Positions 24,694 through 34,359 of a DNA stretch of 64,000 nt are shown here, in pieces. The stretch covers positions 62,001 through 126,000 of the forward strand of contig CBDEFY010000001.1 in assembly GCA_965237595.1 (NCBI GenBank), read 5' to 3'. The notes under the pieces were generated by a model that saw nothing but the letters and a program-made list of their open reading frames with translations, did no database searches and was not told where the DNA came from. Position numbers and translations under genes: made by a program. How positions within the stretch are numbered: the stretch's first letter is position 1; each line of letters begins with the position of its first letter. Origin of the DNA: UBA9611 sp965237595. Lineage in GTDB: Bacteria; Chloroflexota; Dehalococcoidia; Lucifugimonadales; UBA3495.

Positions 24694-26247
24694 CTAAACC
24701 CGGCTGTTGTAGCCGAAATAGGGTGTAATCTCGGCCTTGCCCCAGTCCTTGCCCCAGTCCTTGTAGAACTCCTCGACGAAGGGCGTCAATCCTTGGACCA
24801 ATCTCCTGGCCTCCAGCGCCTGTCCCTCCACCGGGCGGGAGAACTGCTCTTTGATCTCCCGGAGCACTTCGGCTTTGTCCATCTTGGTGAAGATCCCATT
24901 CCGTACCACTACCTCACCTTGAATCATCACCGTGTCCACGTGAGAGGCCTTACCCCGGTACAGCAGCGTGTCCACCACGTCGGTTCCTGCTTCGGTGTAG
25001 GGCTCTAACATCGTGTCCAAGTCCAGCAGTACCATATCAGCCCAGCGCCCCGGTTCCAGGACCCCGATCTTGTCTTGGAACGAAGTGGGCCCGGCAGCGT
25101 TGGCCGTCGCCATGCGCAGGGCTTGGTGGGAGTTCAACGCCGGCTGGTCCAGTATCGGTTGACGGTGCAACTTGGCCGCCAAGCGCATCTCCTGGACCAT
25201 ATCGTCGTCGTCGTTGATGGCGGTGCTGTCGGTCCCCAGCGCTACGTTTACGCCCTTGGCCAGCAAAGCGTTTACCGGAGCGATGCCGTTCTTCAAGCGA
25301 AGATTGGAGCTGGGGTTGTGGCAGACCGTGGCGCGGGTTTGGGCCATGATGTCGATGTCATGGTCCGTTAGCCAGACCGAGTGGGCGCAGGACACCTCAG
25401 GGCCCAAGAATCCCAGGGTGTTCAAGTGCTCGACGGGGGTGTGGCCCCAGGTCCGGAGACCAAATTCCTTCTGGTAGAGGCTTTCCACCAGATGGATGTG
25501 GATAGCGGCGTTGCTCCGGGCCGCCTCTTCCTTGGTCCGGAGCAGGAAATCGTCGGAGACCCACTGGACGTTGCTGGGGCTGAGCAGCACCGACACCCTG
25601 GAATCGGGCCGTCCGGCGTATTCTTGGTGCAGGCTTTGGAACACCGAGAAATACTCTTCTTCGGATAGGTCCACGGCGGACAGAAATCGCCGCAACGATT
25701 CGGCCAGATCGCCGGGCAGTTTGGATATGAACTGTTGGTCGTCTTCATAGACCACCCGGTTGCGCTCTCGGAAGTAGACCGAGAAGGCGGTGCGCATACC
25801 GGCGTCGGCGAACCCCCTCAGGACGTGGGCCAGGTCGTCTTCCAAGCCTTTGGCGGGAGTCTGGGCGTGGTTGTACATCGTGGTGGTGGTCCCGGACTCA
25901 ATCATCTGGATGGCTGTGTACAGGGTCATCAGGTAGTGGTCGTGGGGCCGCCGTCCCCAGCCCGATAGGATCCAGGTTTCCAGACAGTCGTCGATGCAAC
26001 CCATCTGGAAGGTGCTGACGCCTCTGCCGTGGTGGTGGGCGTTGACCAACCCCGGCATGACCACGAAGCCTCGGCCGCCCAACTCCTCGTCCGCTTGGTG
26101 GGCCGACTTGATCTCGTCGTAGGCGCCAACGGCCTCGATGACCCCGTCCCGCTGGAACACAGCTCCGTCGGGGATCACCCGGCTGGTCTGGGCGTCGATT
26201 CCAGCCTCGCATATGACATAACTACCGCGGACCAAAGATGTACTCAT
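24694..26247 (-). CDS. Amidohydrolase, ATZ/TRZ (chlorohydrolase) family
   Basis: This 517-aa metal-dependent hydrolase has the HxH-type motif GLVNAHHHG (about residues 75-83), a His in IHLVES, a His in CAHSVWLTDHD, and the metal Asp in ALGTDSTA. These place it with cytosine deaminase/5-methylthioadenosine deaminase/atrazine chlorohydrolase-like enzymes that deaminate or dechlorinate N-heterocycles. I start at ATG 26247 because GGAGGT lies 6 bases upstream; the frame extends to 26424 without conserved sequence. It is followed on the same strand by the NHL gene after 150 bases. Substrate unknown; S-adenosylhomocysteine- or methylthioadenosine-type nucleosides, or xenobiotics, are plausible. Confidence 0.85.
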   Translation of the reverse strand: MSTSLVRGSYVICEAGIDAQTSRVIPDGAVFQRDGVIEAVGAYDEIKSAHQADEELGGRGFVVMPGLVNAHHHGRGVSTFQMGCIDDCLETWILSGWGRRPHDHYLMTLYTAIQMIESGTTTTMYNHAQTPAKGLEDDLAHVLRGFADAGMRTAFSVYFRERNRVVYEDDQQFISKLPGDLAESLRRFLSAVDLSEEEYFSVFQSLHQEYAGRPDSRVSVLLSPSNVQWVSDDFLLRTKEEAARSNAAIHIHLVESLYQKEFGLRTWGHTPVEHLNTLGFLGPEVSCAHSVWLTDHDIDIMAQTRATVCHNPSSNLRLKNGIAPVNALLAKGVNVALGTDSTAINDDDDMVQEMRLAAKLHRQPILDQPALNSHQALRMATANAAGPTSFQDKIGVLEPGRWADMVLLDLDTMLEPYTEAGTDVVDTLLYRGKASHVDTVMIQGEVVVRNGIFTKMDKAEVLREIKEQFSRPVEGQALEARRLVQGLTPFVEEFYKDWGKDWGKAEITPYFGYNSRV

Positions 26248-26448
26248 GACTACCTCCGCTCGTGTTGCTGGGAGACTAGGTGCACCTGAATTGGGTGGAC
26301 TATATGGGCCGTCATCGAGGGTGTCAAGAAAAATGCTCCGGGTCCCGGCACACGCTGGGCCGGCGTTGTATCGACCAGAACCGTGGATTACACTGGCGCC
26401 ACACCGGGGGCGATGCAACAACATTAAGGCGGCCGACGGGAGGTTCTG

Positions 26449-27300
26449 ATGCCTGGACTAGACGGAAAAGTAGCCTTGATCACCGGCGCGGGAGGCATGC
26501 GTGGGGTGGGCCGTGCCACGGTCATGAAGCTGGCCGGTCAGGGCGCTGACATCGCGCTCACCGACGTGCACCGGGAGGCGGCCGACCTGCCACCGGCCGA
26601 GGTCAGGAACGAGTGGGGCAGCATCGACACCGTGTCCGAAGAAATCCAGGCCCTGGGACGGCGCAGCCTGCCCATCTACTGCGACCTCTCGGACCCGGCC
26701 CAGATCGAGCGCATGGTGGAACAGACCATCGACCAGTTCGGCCGCATCGACATCCTGGTCAACAACGCCCGGGCCATCATCGGCAAGGACAAGGTGCCGG
26801 TAACCGAGCTGGAAAAGGAGGTCTGGGACCACTTCCTGTCCATCAACACCACCGCCGTGTTCCTCTGCACCAAGTTCGTAGCCCGTCATATGATTGACGC
26901 GGGCAACGGAGGCCGCATCATCAACATCGCTTCGAATGCCGGCAAACAGGCCAGCGCCAACGGGGCCGCTTACTCGGCCTCCAAGTTCGCCGTGGTGGGC
27001 CTGACCCAGGCTTCGGCCATGGACCTGGCGCCCTACAACATCACCGTGAACGCCGTTTGCCCCGGCCCTATCAACACCGACCGTATGAGCTACTGGGAGC
27101 GGGACCAAGCCCAGGAACGCGGCATCACCCAGGAGGAATTCAGGGGCCAGATCGTTGAGAACTCCGCCCAGAATACCCCGTTGGGCCGCATCGCCGAGGC
27201 CCAAGACGTGGCCAACATGGTGGCATTCCTGGCTGGAGAGGACTCGTCCTTCATCACCGGCCAGGCCTACAACGTGAACGGTGGGCAGCTATTTCATTAG
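26449..27300 (+). CDS. SDR-family oxidoreductase
   Basis: This 283-aa classical short-chain dehydrogenase has the nucleotide motif TGAGGMRGVGRA near residues 8-19, LTDVHR at the end of the second strand (Asp favours NAD), LVNNAR, catalytic Ser in INIASNAG, and Tyr-x3-Lys in AYSASKFAV. The C-terminal FITGQAYNVNGG is typical. GGGAGG precedes the ATG closely. It is divergent from the amidohydrolase gene across about 200 bases, so the two may share a control region. Compared with the SDR at 7.4 kb it is a paralogue with a more canonical active site. Substrate unknown. Confidence 0.9.
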   Translation: MPGLDGKVALITGAGGMRGVGRATVMKLAGQGADIALTDVHREAADLPPAEVRNEWGSIDTVSEEIQALGRRSLPIYCDLSDPAQIERMVEQTIDQFGRIDILVNNARAIIGKDKVPVTELEKEVWDHFLSINTTAVFLCTKFVARHMIDAGNGGRIINIASNAGKQASANGAAYSASKFAVVGLTQASAMDLAPYNITVNAVCPGPINTDRMSYWERDQAQERGITQEEFRGQIVENSAQNTPLGRIAEAQDVANMVAFLAGEDSSFITGQAYNVNGGQLFH

Positions 27301-27438
27301 TATCAGATTCCAGAAGACGCCGCTAGAATCATCCGCTTACCCTCAGCGAATCGGATGGCAGTTGGCGCCCTCAGGATGCCGTCTTATTGTTTCTGGGAAA
27401 TCAATTTAATCTGGGGAATCCCGTCGTAAGGTATTGGC

Positions 27439-28641
27439 GTGCGATCAGCCTTGTTATCGCTTTTGCTTTTGGGACTAGGTACATTGCTATTTGCAGCATG
27501 CGGCGGCGAGTCTGAAACAGCACCCACTGGAACGTTTACCCCTGCGCCCGACACTGCCAGCGTTCTAACATCGGCGGCGACCCCGACGCCCACTCTTATA
27601 CCGACGCCGAAAACTACTCCCATGGTGACGCCGACCCCGACGCCAACTCGTGTACCGACGCCGAAAACTACTCCCATGGCGACACCCACCCCGACGCCCG
27701 CTCCCTTTCGCACGTCGGCTGCGACCCCTCCACCTGTGCCTCCTTCCACGCCTCCTCTGGTCCCCAGCCCTACTCCCACACCGTCTTTGCCACAGGACTG
27801 CGTATCCGCCCAGACCTCCGCGTCCCTTGGCCCGACAATTCAGCGGGTGCCGAGGTCGGCGGTTCTGATCCGTGTTCTACAAGAAGGGCGCGAGGCGTTG
27901 ACCGGGCCGTACTGCGCCTACCATGCGCCTGGCGAGACATTCCGTATTGTCTGTCAAGAGCCGTGTGAAATTGACGAACGTCTAATCTTCGCAAAGTACG
28001 CTGGCTTCAAGGCCGTAAAGCCACAACTTATCGACCTTATGGGTGTGGATGTCCCACCGGAGCTTTTGCCGGTCGATATCCATCTCAATGGAGACCAGGT
28101 TTGTGGGCCCTATAAACCAGGGATCTCCACGGGCTCCGCTGGTAGTTATCCAACAGGCTATGTGTGTCTGTTTGACATCGAGCAGGAATATCGTGTCCGA
28201 CCTTTTACCCCGGATAATGCAATTCTCCGCGAAGATCAACTGCTCTTAGTACACGAGTATGCGCACATTATTTTCTACCACCGGCACTTTGCTTCCTACG
28301 AAGATGTGGTTAAAGCCGTCTCCTTTTACATTGTGGATGGGCGGACTGACCCTTGCGACGAAGCCCTTAGGTTCCCTGACCAAGGCTTGTTGATCTACGA
28401 ACTCTGCAAGCGGAACGGGTTCCGGTTCGAGCACCTTGGGCCGAGTATTATTCAATTGGATAACCTTTATAGTTCCGGAGGCGGTCGGATGAGTTTGGTC
28501 CGCAAGTATCCGACCACCTCGATTTATCAATACCGTCTAATCCTCAACGATTTGCTTGGTGGTGACACCCTCGACGCCTTCCTCTGCGCCGGGTTTTGCC
28601 TGGAATATCTAACAACCCATAATCGACCACTTTCTTGCTGA
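27439..28641 (+). CDS. Lipoprotein with PT-rich linker and HExxH metalloprotease-like domain
   Basis: The 400-aa product has a signal peptide ending in a lipobox (LLFAAC). A Pro/Thr linker of about 90 residues follows, containing an 18-residue repeat (PTPKTTPMVTPTPTPTRV) in two adjacent copies, encoded by a 54-bp DNA repeat starting at 27601 and 27655. A Cys-containing extracellular domain follows. HEYAH (His272, Glu273, His276) is a zinc-metallopeptidase-type motif, with further residues downstream that could supply the third ligand. The GTG start has only a weak ribosome-binding site. Surface-anchored protease activity is inferred; the family is not recognised beyond HExxH. Confidence 0.7.
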   Translation: MRSALLSLLLLGLGTLLFAACGGESETAPTGTFTPAPDTASVLTSAATPTPTLIPTPKTTPMVTPTPTPTRVPTPKTTPMATPTPTPAPFRTSAATPPPVPPSTPPLVPSPTPTPSLPQDCVSAQTSASLGPTIQRVPRSAVLIRVLQEGREALTGPYCAYHAPGETFRIVCQEPCEIDERLIFAKYAGFKAVKPQLIDLMGVDVPPELLPVDIHLNGDQVCGPYKPGISTGSAGSYPTGYVCLFDIEQEYRVRPFTPDNAILREDQLLLVHEYAHIIFYHRHFASYEDVVKAVSFYIVDGRTDPCDEALRFPDQGLLIYELCKRNGFRFEHLGPSIIQLDNLYSSGGGRMSLVRKYPTTSIYQYRLILNDLLGGDTLDAFLCAGFCLEYLTTHNRPLSC

Positions 28642-29426
28642 GTTCCCTTAAGGGCATTGCTCCGCACCGAACAGGAGGAACGACATTGGTCGCCGAACGA
28701 AAAAACCCTTCCGGCTCCTCGCGGCCAACCCCGAAATCCGCGGGATACTCGTCCGGGGCCTGGAGGTCGAGAGGAAGGAACTGGATGGGGCCAGGGAGAC
28801 GGTCCTGGCCGTGGCCGATGGGAACAACATCCTGGCATTGTTGAACAAGAGCGGCGGGACCGTTATCGTGCTTGACCGTCCCATTGGATCAATCGGAGGC
28901 CGGACGGCGACCGGAGACCTGGACGGCGACGGCGACCTGGAGGCCGAGCACAAGTCGGAAGGGAACGGTTCGGTCGTCGGTAACTACGCCCCCTCATTTT
29001 GCTCCACGTGCTCCTGCCACAGCCGGTTCTCTGGTGCAATCCCCTCTGGTGGGAATGGCCAATGTTTTGTGCTTGTCGCCGCAGGGGTCGGATCACGTTG
29101 TCGACATACCACCACGCCACCGTAGTTCAAGGATGGCATCTCCATCTGACATAGTCTTGGGCGGGCAACCCTGCCCGGCACCTCCCTTAAACCGGTCCAC
29201 TTCTTCCGCGGAGTCGCAGAACTTGGCCACCTAGACGGCCTAGCTGACGTCTTTGGTGGGAGGAACACCCGCTCGGTCATGTTGCGCACCAGGTTTGGGC
29301 CCTGCCCGAAAATAATGGGGACGCCGCAAAGGCAACTCCGAGGAGTAACGCCCAAAAAGTAACCACCGGCCCCGAGTGGAACGGGACCGGTGGTATCGAC
29401 TCCTGACTCGAGAAAAACCCTTGAAA
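28642..29426. other. Intergenic region with possible gene remnants
   Basis: No complete gene is convincing. On the plus strand, a frame with good codon character runs from about 28681 to 29125 (NPEIRGILVRGLEVERKELD, later GDLDGDGDLE, an FG-GAP/Ca-binding-like motif), with an ATG at 28811. On the minus strand, 29260-29120 encodes FCDSAEEVDRFKGGAGQGC but is closed by stops upstream. Both look like decayed fragments. A terminator for the minus-strand E1 genes sits at 29353-29393. Confidence 0.4.
29353..29393 (-). terminator. Terminator after E1-alpha/E1-beta operon
   Basis: On the minus strand, ACCACCGGTCCCGT and CGGGGCCGGTGGT form a strong stem just past the E1-beta stop, followed by TTACTTTTTGGG. 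Confidence 0.6.
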
Positions 29427-30479
29427 CTAACGGTTGAGCAGGTTCCTCACCGTGGCGATGACCCGGGACTCGTTGGGCATGTAATGGTTCTCCATGGCCC
29501 GGCTGTAGGGCACCGGAGTGTGGGGCGCCGTGACCCTGGATGGCGGCGCGTCCAGGTAATCGAATACCTCTTCCGCGACCCGGGAGCAAATCTCGGACGC
29601 CATGCTGCAGATGGGCGTGTCCTCGTCCACCACCACCAGACGGTGCGTCTTGAGCACCGATTCGTTTATGTGGTCGTAGTCGATGGGTGAGATACTCAGC
29701 AGGTCGATGACCTCGCAGTTGATGCCCTCTTTGGCCAGTTCCTCGGCGGCGGCGGCGCAGACCCAGGTCATCTTGGAGATGCCCACCAGGGTGACATCGG
29801 TCCCTTCACGCACGGTGCGGGCCTTGCCCAGCGGCAGCAAGTACGGTTCCTCCGGCACAGGGCCGACGTTCCCATACAAGCCTTTGTGCTCGAAGAAGAC
29901 CACCGGGTCGTCGTCGCGGATGGACGCGGCCAGCAGGCCCTTGGCGGTGTAAGCGTCGGAGGGCACCACGCCCTTTAGTCCGGGGATGTGGCTGAATATG
30001 GAGTAGTAGGACTCGGAGTGCTGGGCCGCCGCCCCAAAACCGGCCCCGATGCGGGTCATCATGGTGAAGGGAACTTTCACCTGGCCGCCGAACATATAGC
30101 GCATCTTTGCGGCGTTGTTGACCAACTGGTCCATACAGACTCCGATGAAATCAATGAACATCAATTCGGCCACTGGCCTAAGTCCGGTGGACGCCGCGCC
30201 GATGGCCGTACCAATGAAGGCGGCCTCGGAAAGGGGCGTGTCCAGTACCCGTTCTTTGCCGAATTGCTGGATCAGGCCCACGGTGGTGCGGAAAGGCCCG
30301 CCCCAGGCGTCTTCAATACCCTGGTCTTCGCGGCCCGCGCCTCCGGCGATCTCTTCGCCCATCATGATGACGGTGTCGTCCCGTTCCATCTCTTGGCGCA
30401 GACATTCGTTGACGGCTTCCCGGAACGGAATCTCCCGGGTCCCCGTGGTTTGCATGCCTGCTGTTTCGGTAGTCGTCAT
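29427..30479 (-). CDS. 2-oxoacid dehydrogenase E1 component, beta subunit
   Basis: This 350-aa transketolase-like subunit pairs with the upstream alpha subunit. It has an N-terminal thiamine-pyrimidine-contact region (IMMGEEIAGGAG), MRYMFGGQVKVPFTMMTRIGAGFG AAQHSES with the conserved QHSES stretch, and the C-terminal domain VVDEDTPICSMASEI. Together the subunits decarboxylate a 2-oxo acid and transfer the acyl group to a lipoyl E2. Neither E2 nor E3 is present nearby. Acetoin dehydrogenase, pyruvate and branched-chain 2-oxoacid enzymes all share this form. GAGGAGA precedes the ATG. It lies 78 bases after the alpha gene and is followed by a terminator. Confidence 0.9.
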   Translation of the reverse strand: MTTTETAGMQTTGTREIPFREAVNECLRQEMERDDTVIMMGEEIAGGAGREDQGIEDAWGGPFRTTVGLIQQFGKERVLDTPLSEAAFIGTAIGAASTGLRPVAELMFIDFIGVCMDQLVNNAAKMRYMFGGQVKVPFTMMTRIGAGFGAAAQHSESYYSIFSHIPGLKGVVPSDAYTAKGLLAASIRDDDPVVFFEHKGLYGNVGPVPEEPYLLPLGKARTVREGTDVTLVGISKMTWVCAAAAEELAKEGINCEVIDLLSISPIDYDHINESVLKTHRLVVVDEDTPICSMASEICSRVAEEVFDYLDAPPSRVTAPHTPVPYSRAMENHYMPNESRVIATVRNLLNR

Positions 30480-30557
30480 CTGGATCTCCTCAAATCGGCT
30501 GAGTCCGGCGCTGGTTTGCCTGAGGTGCTAGGACTGGGGTAAATCAACCGAGGAAGA

Positions 30558-31565
30558 TCAGACCTCCATGTTCACGCCGCGTTTCATCAGGTCTTTGGGG
30601 TAGTCGACGTAGACGTCGTCGTACAGTTCCACCGGCTCAGGAAGGGGACTTTCGTCGGCGAATTTCACTGCCTCTTCCATGAGGGTCACGGCTTCGGCAT
30701 CGATCTGGTCCAGTTCCTCGGCTGTGATATCGCCTTGGGGCAGGACCGCCTCACGGAACAGTTTAAGGGGATCACGGGCGCGCCAGTGGTCTTCCTCTTC
30801 CTTCGAGCGGTAGGTCAGGGGGTTGTCGAACACGGTGTGGCCGTAGTAGCGGTAGGTCTGGCACTCGATGAGGCTGGGGCCGTCGCCGGCCCTGGCCCTG
30901 GCCACTGCGTGGGCCGTCGCGTCGTAAACGGCAAAAACATCCATGCCGTCGACGTGGACCCCCGGCATGTCGTAGCCTTGAGCCCGGTCCGCCACGTGGG
31001 TTATTGACACCGCGTACTCGCTGGGCGTGGACATGGCGTAGCCGTTGTTCTCGCACAAGAAGATTACCGGCAGCTTCCAAATCGAGGCCAGGTTCATGGA
31101 TTCGTGGAGCACGCCTTGGCTGGATCCGCCGTCCCCAAAAAAGGCCACGGCCACCCGGTCCAGTTTCTTTACCTTGGATGTTAGGGCGGCACCCAGCGCC
31201 AATGGGATGCTGGCGCCCACGACGCCGTTGGTGCCCAGCATGCCCTTGCTCATGTCTGAGATGTGCATCGAGCCGCCCTTGCCCTTGTTCGGTCCCGTGG
31301 ATCGGCCAAACAGCTCGGCCATCATCAGCTTGGGGTCGACTCCCTTGGCGATGCAGTGGCCGTGACCCCGGTGGGTGCTGCCGATGTAGTCCTCGTCGGT
31401 GAGGTTGGCGCACACCCCGGTGGCCACCGCCTCCTGTCCCGCGGAGGAATGGACCGAGGCCGACATGCCCCGCTGCCCGGTTTCCGGGATGCCCCGTTCC
31501 TCGAAGTTGCGGATCGTCGCCATGGTTTTATATAGGTTGAGCATGCCGTTGCGGTCGAGATCCAT
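30558..31565 (-). CDS. 2-oxoacid dehydrogenase E1 component, alpha subunit
   Basis: This 335-aa subunit has the thiamine-diphosphate motif starting GDGGSSQG and ending ENNGYAMS (the GDG..NN spacing of TPP enzymes). It also shows HRGHGHCIAKG with the conserved His and the helix YRYYGHTVFD. It forms a heterotetramer with the beta subunit encoded downstream. I begin at ATG 31565 because AGGAGG lies a few bases upstream; the frame is open to 31709 without similarity. A decayed second copy of the same alpha-beta pair occurs at 61.5-62.9 kb, so this is the functional copy in the window. Confidence 0.9.
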   Translation of the reverse strand: MDLDRNGMLNLYKTMATIRNFEERGIPETGQRGMSASVHSSAGQEAVATGVCANLTDEDYIGSTHRGHGHCIAKGVDPKLMMAELFGRSTGPNKGKGGSMHISDMSKGMLGTNGVVGASIPLALGAALTSKVKKLDRVAVAFFGDGGSSQGVLHESMNLASIWKLPVIFLCENNGYAMSTPSEYAVSITHVADRAQGYDMPGVHVDGMDVFAVYDATAHAVARARAGDGPSLIECQTYRYYGHTVFDNPLTYRSKEEEDHWRARDPLKLFREAVLPQGDITAEELDQIDAEAVTLMEEAVKFADESPLPEPVELYDDVYVDYPKDLMKRGVNMEV

Positions 31566-31671
31566 GGTCCCTCCTGCGCCGTGCTTGGGGATGCCTGGCG
31601 AATCGTGAGCTCCAGGCGGAATTTCAACACCAGGCCGATTTCGAACAATCGTAGCACGCCGCCTAACGATG

Positions 31672-32529
31672 TCAACCGGATACGGTAACCACCTCGACAG
31701 CCTCGCCATCGCCGGCTTTCAGGAGAGCTGCCGCGCTGCCGTTGGGCACCGCAACTTCCAGGTATCCGTGGCTGCCCGCCAGAGCAATCAACCTTGCGTC
31801 ACCCTGGCGGCTACGGTCGTTGCCCTCGTTTTCGTCGTTGAAACTACTGTTGAGCCCAATAATGCTCCGGCCCTTGATGCGTATCTCGGCTACTTCTGCC
31901 GCCGGCAGGGCTTCGGCAGGGATGTTGGTCACCAGGTTGCCGTAGACATCCGGGTAGACCACCTGGCCGTTAATCTTTCCGCTTTGGCGGACGGGCTGGG
32001 GCATGGGCAGATAGACCAGACTTTCGATAGTCTCGCCCATGGCCTCCGGCGGGACGCCCAAAGACAGGTGGGCCGCCACGGGGGTGAAAACGTCCCGGCC
32101 GTGAAATGTCTTGCTCACGGGCCGACGCCAGTATCCGGGGTTGGTCAGGTGCACGGCGGCGAGTTCCGGGGGCAGGGCGATTTGTCCAGAATCGGTGGGG
32201 GCGGAGTCCAGGTAGCCGGTAATCACGCCGCTGAGCAGACCATTGTCCGGGGCCACGAAACGTCCCCAAGGCGTGGACAGCAGCACCGGACGGCGGTCCG
32301 TGCCCACCCCCGGGTCGACCACGGCGACATGGATGGCGTCTTTGGGAAAGTACCTGTAATTGATGCCCAGAAGGAAAGAACCTTGAACGATGTTCTGGGG
32401 CAGGACTTGGTGGGTTAGGTCAATCAGGTGAAGGTCTGGGTTGATGGTTAGCGCCACACCCTTCATGACTCCGGCGTAGGGGTCGGCTAGGCCGAAGTCG
32501 GTGGTGAAGACCAGTAGAGGGGAAGTCAT
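31672..32529 (-). CDS. SAM hydroxide adenosyltransferase (DUF62/fluorinase-like family)
   Basis: This 285-aa protein matches the fluorinase-like superfamily: FTTDFGLADPYAGVMKG at the N-terminus, LIDLTHQVLPQNIVQGSFLL, and VVDPGVGTDRRP with the family Asp/Arg region. APDNGLLSGV and a C-terminal beta-barrel domain complete it. Ordinary members hydrolyse S-adenosylmethionine to adenosine and methionine; true halogenases differ by an inserted loop, which I do not see. The ribosome-binding site is weak. It lies between the E1-alpha gene and secG on the same strand; the nearest upstream gene start, secG, is 31 bases away, so all may be transcribed together. Confidence 0.88.
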   Translation of the reverse strand: MTSPLLVFTTDFGLADPYAGVMKGVALTINPDLHLIDLTHQVLPQNIVQGSFLLGINYRYFPKDAIHVAVVDPGVGTDRRPVLLSTPWGRFVAPDNGLLSGVITGYLDSAPTDSGQIALPPELAAVHLTNPGYWRRPVSKTFHGRDVFTPVAAHLSLGVPPEAMGETIESLVYLPMPQPVRQSGKINGQVVYPDVYGNLVTNIPAEALPAAEVAEIRIKGRSIIGLNSSFNDENEGNDRSRQGDARLIALAGSHGYLEVAVPNGSAAALLKAGDGEAVEVVTVSG

Positions 32530-32560
32530 GGCGGGATCGGGCGGCTGGGCCGCCCCACAG

Positions 32561-32776
32561 CTAGCCCACCCGGACGCTGATGATGGATATGACCACGAAG
32601 ACCACCGCCAGGCCGACGGTAAACTGGAAAAGGGTTTTCTCCAGCCCCCGGCGGGTGCGGATGGTGGAGGACGCTGAGCCGAATAGCCCGCCGCCGCCCT
32701 CCTTGACCTGGGCCAGAATCACAACCACCAGCAAGATGGAAACCAGCAGTTGTATCACGTTCATGAAGTCGTTCAT
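32561..32776 (-). CDS. secG: Preprotein translocase subunit SecG
   Basis: The 71-aa protein has two transmembrane helices (about 8-24 and 50-68) joined by a short loop with GGGGLFGSASS, the typical SecG signature. It stabilises the SecYEG protein-export channel in the cytoplasmic membrane. GAGGT precedes the ATG. It follows gatB by 72 bases on the same strand. Confidence 0.93.
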   Translation of the reverse strand: MNDFMNVIQLLVSILLVVVILAQVKEGGGGLFGSASSTIRTRRGLEKTLFQFTVGLAVVFVVISIISVRVG

Positions 32777-32848
32777 GGGTTGACCTCGGCGGCGAATCCC
32801 CGCCTAATGAATAATCCCGATTATTCGGGAGCCATTATTTCAGAGATC

Positions 32849-34321
32849 TTATTTTAGTGCTTCGAGGGCCTCAACCACCAGTTGGTTCACCAGATCAGGT
32901 TTGGCCTGGCCTTTGGTAATCTTCATCACCTGGCCCACCAGGAACTTGGCAGCGGTTTCCTTCCCGCCCATGTAATCCGCCACAGCCTGGGGGTTGGCGT
33001 TGATGGCCTGGCCCACCGCCGCCTCAACGGCCGACGAATCGCTTATCTGAGTATAGCCCTTCTCTTGGACAATCTGCGTTGGTGAATCTCCCGATTCGAA
33101 GGCCTCTTCCAGCACCGTCTTGGCCATGGAGACGCTCACTGTGCCCTGGTCCACCAGGTCAATCAGCTCGGCCAGGTGCTCCGGAGAGACCGGTGATTCG
33201 TTGATCTCCATGTTTTTCAGGTTCAGCAGCCGGCTCAGGTCGCCCAGCATCCAGTTGCTTACGTTCTTGGCGTACTTCTCACTTTCCGCCCCGCTCAGGG
33301 TTTTGAGGCTGGCGGTCCGCTCGTAGTAATCGGCCATGGCCTTGGCACCGGTCAGCAGCCGGGCGTCGTAATCGGGCAGCCCGTACTGTTGGGTGAACCT
33401 GGTCAGACGCTGGGCGCCCAGCTCGGGAATCTTGTTTCGGATCTCTTCGATCCACGCGCCGTCCACCACCAGCGGCGGCAGGTCCGGCTCGGGGAAATAG
33501 CGGTAGTCGTGGGCTTCTTCCTTGCTTCGCTGGGAGTAGGTGGCGGTGCGCTCCTCGGACCAGCCGCGAGTTTCTTGGACCACCCTTTCTCCGGCCTCCA
33601 GCAGCTTGCGCTGGCGCTCCACTTCGTGGTTGAGGGCCAAGAAGACCGAGCGTAGGCTGTTCATGTTCTTGATCTCGGCCTTGGTGCCATACTCATCTTG
33701 ACCCACGGGCCGCAGGCTGATGTTGGCGTCGCAACGGAAGCTGCCGTCTTGGGCGTTGCCGGTGGACACCCCCAGGTACTGGATGATTGAGTGCAGGATG
33801 GTCAGGTAGGACCGGGCCTCTTCGGGAGACCGCATATCCGGGTGGCTGACCACCTCCATCAAGGGCACGCCGGAGCGGTTAACGTCCACCAGGCTGTGGG
33901 CGCCGCTGCTTCCACCGTTCACGTGCTGGAGTTTGGAAACGTCCTCCTCCAAGTGCACCCGCTCCACCCGCACCCGCCGTTCTTGTCCGTCGGCGGTGAT
34001 ATCCAGGTGGCCCTCAACGGCCAGAGGCATGTCGTACTGGGATATCTGGTATCCCTTCATCAGGTCGGGATAGGGGTAGTTCTTGCGGTCGAACTTGGTG
34101 AACCCCGGAATCTCGCAATCCAAGGCCAGGCCGGTCATGATGGTGTATTCGACGGCCTTCTTGTTGATTACTGGCAGGGTTCCCGGTAGGCCCAGGCACA
34201 CCGGGCACACGCGGCTGTTGACGGGCGCGGTCTGATAATCGGCCCGGCAGGAGCAGAACATCTTGCTCTGGGTTAGCAGTTGGACGTGGACCTCAAGGCC
34301 GATAACTGTTTCGTATTGCAT
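32849..34321 (-). CDS. gatB: Asp-tRNA(Asn)/Glu-tRNA(Gln) amidotransferase subunit B
   Basis: This 490-aa protein begins MQYETVIGLEVHVQL and carries the zinc ligands in FCSC and RVCPVC. DRKNYPYPDLMKGYQISQYD and DVNRSGVPLMEVVSHPD are also seen. The C-terminal helical tail and YqeY domain are complete (VNQLVVEALEALK). It converts misacylated Glu-tRNA(Gln) and Asp-tRNA(Asn) using ammonia from GatA and ATP. gatA and gatC are not in the window. The ribosome-binding site is weak. The usual length (about 480 aa) and all motifs are intact. Confidence 0.97.
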   Translation of the reverse strand: MQYETVIGLEVHVQLLTQSKMFCSCRADYQTAPVNSRVCPVCLGLPGTLPVINKKAVEYTIMTGLALDCEIPGFTKFDRKNYPYPDLMKGYQISQYDMPLAVEGHLDITADGQERRVRVERVHLEEDVSKLQHVNGGSSGAHSLVDVNRSGVPLMEVVSHPDMRSPEEARSYLTILHSIIQYLGVSTGNAQDGSFRCDANISLRPVGQDEYGTKAEIKNMNSLRSVFLALNHEVERQRKLLEAGERVVQETRGWSEERTATYSQRSKEEAHDYRYFPEPDLPPLVVDGAWIEEIRNKIPELGAQRLTRFTQQYGLPDYDARLLTGAKAMADYYERTASLKTLSGAESEKYAKNVSNWMLGDLSRLLNLKNMEINESPVSPEHLAELIDLVDQGTVSVSMAKTVLEEAFESGDSPTQIVQEKGYTQISDSSAVEAAVGQAINANPQAVADYMGGKETAAKFLVGQVMKITKGQAKPDLVNQLVVEALEALK

Positions 34322-34359
34322 ATTAGAATGTTAAAGGTTAATGAACTCTGGGGCCGGAT

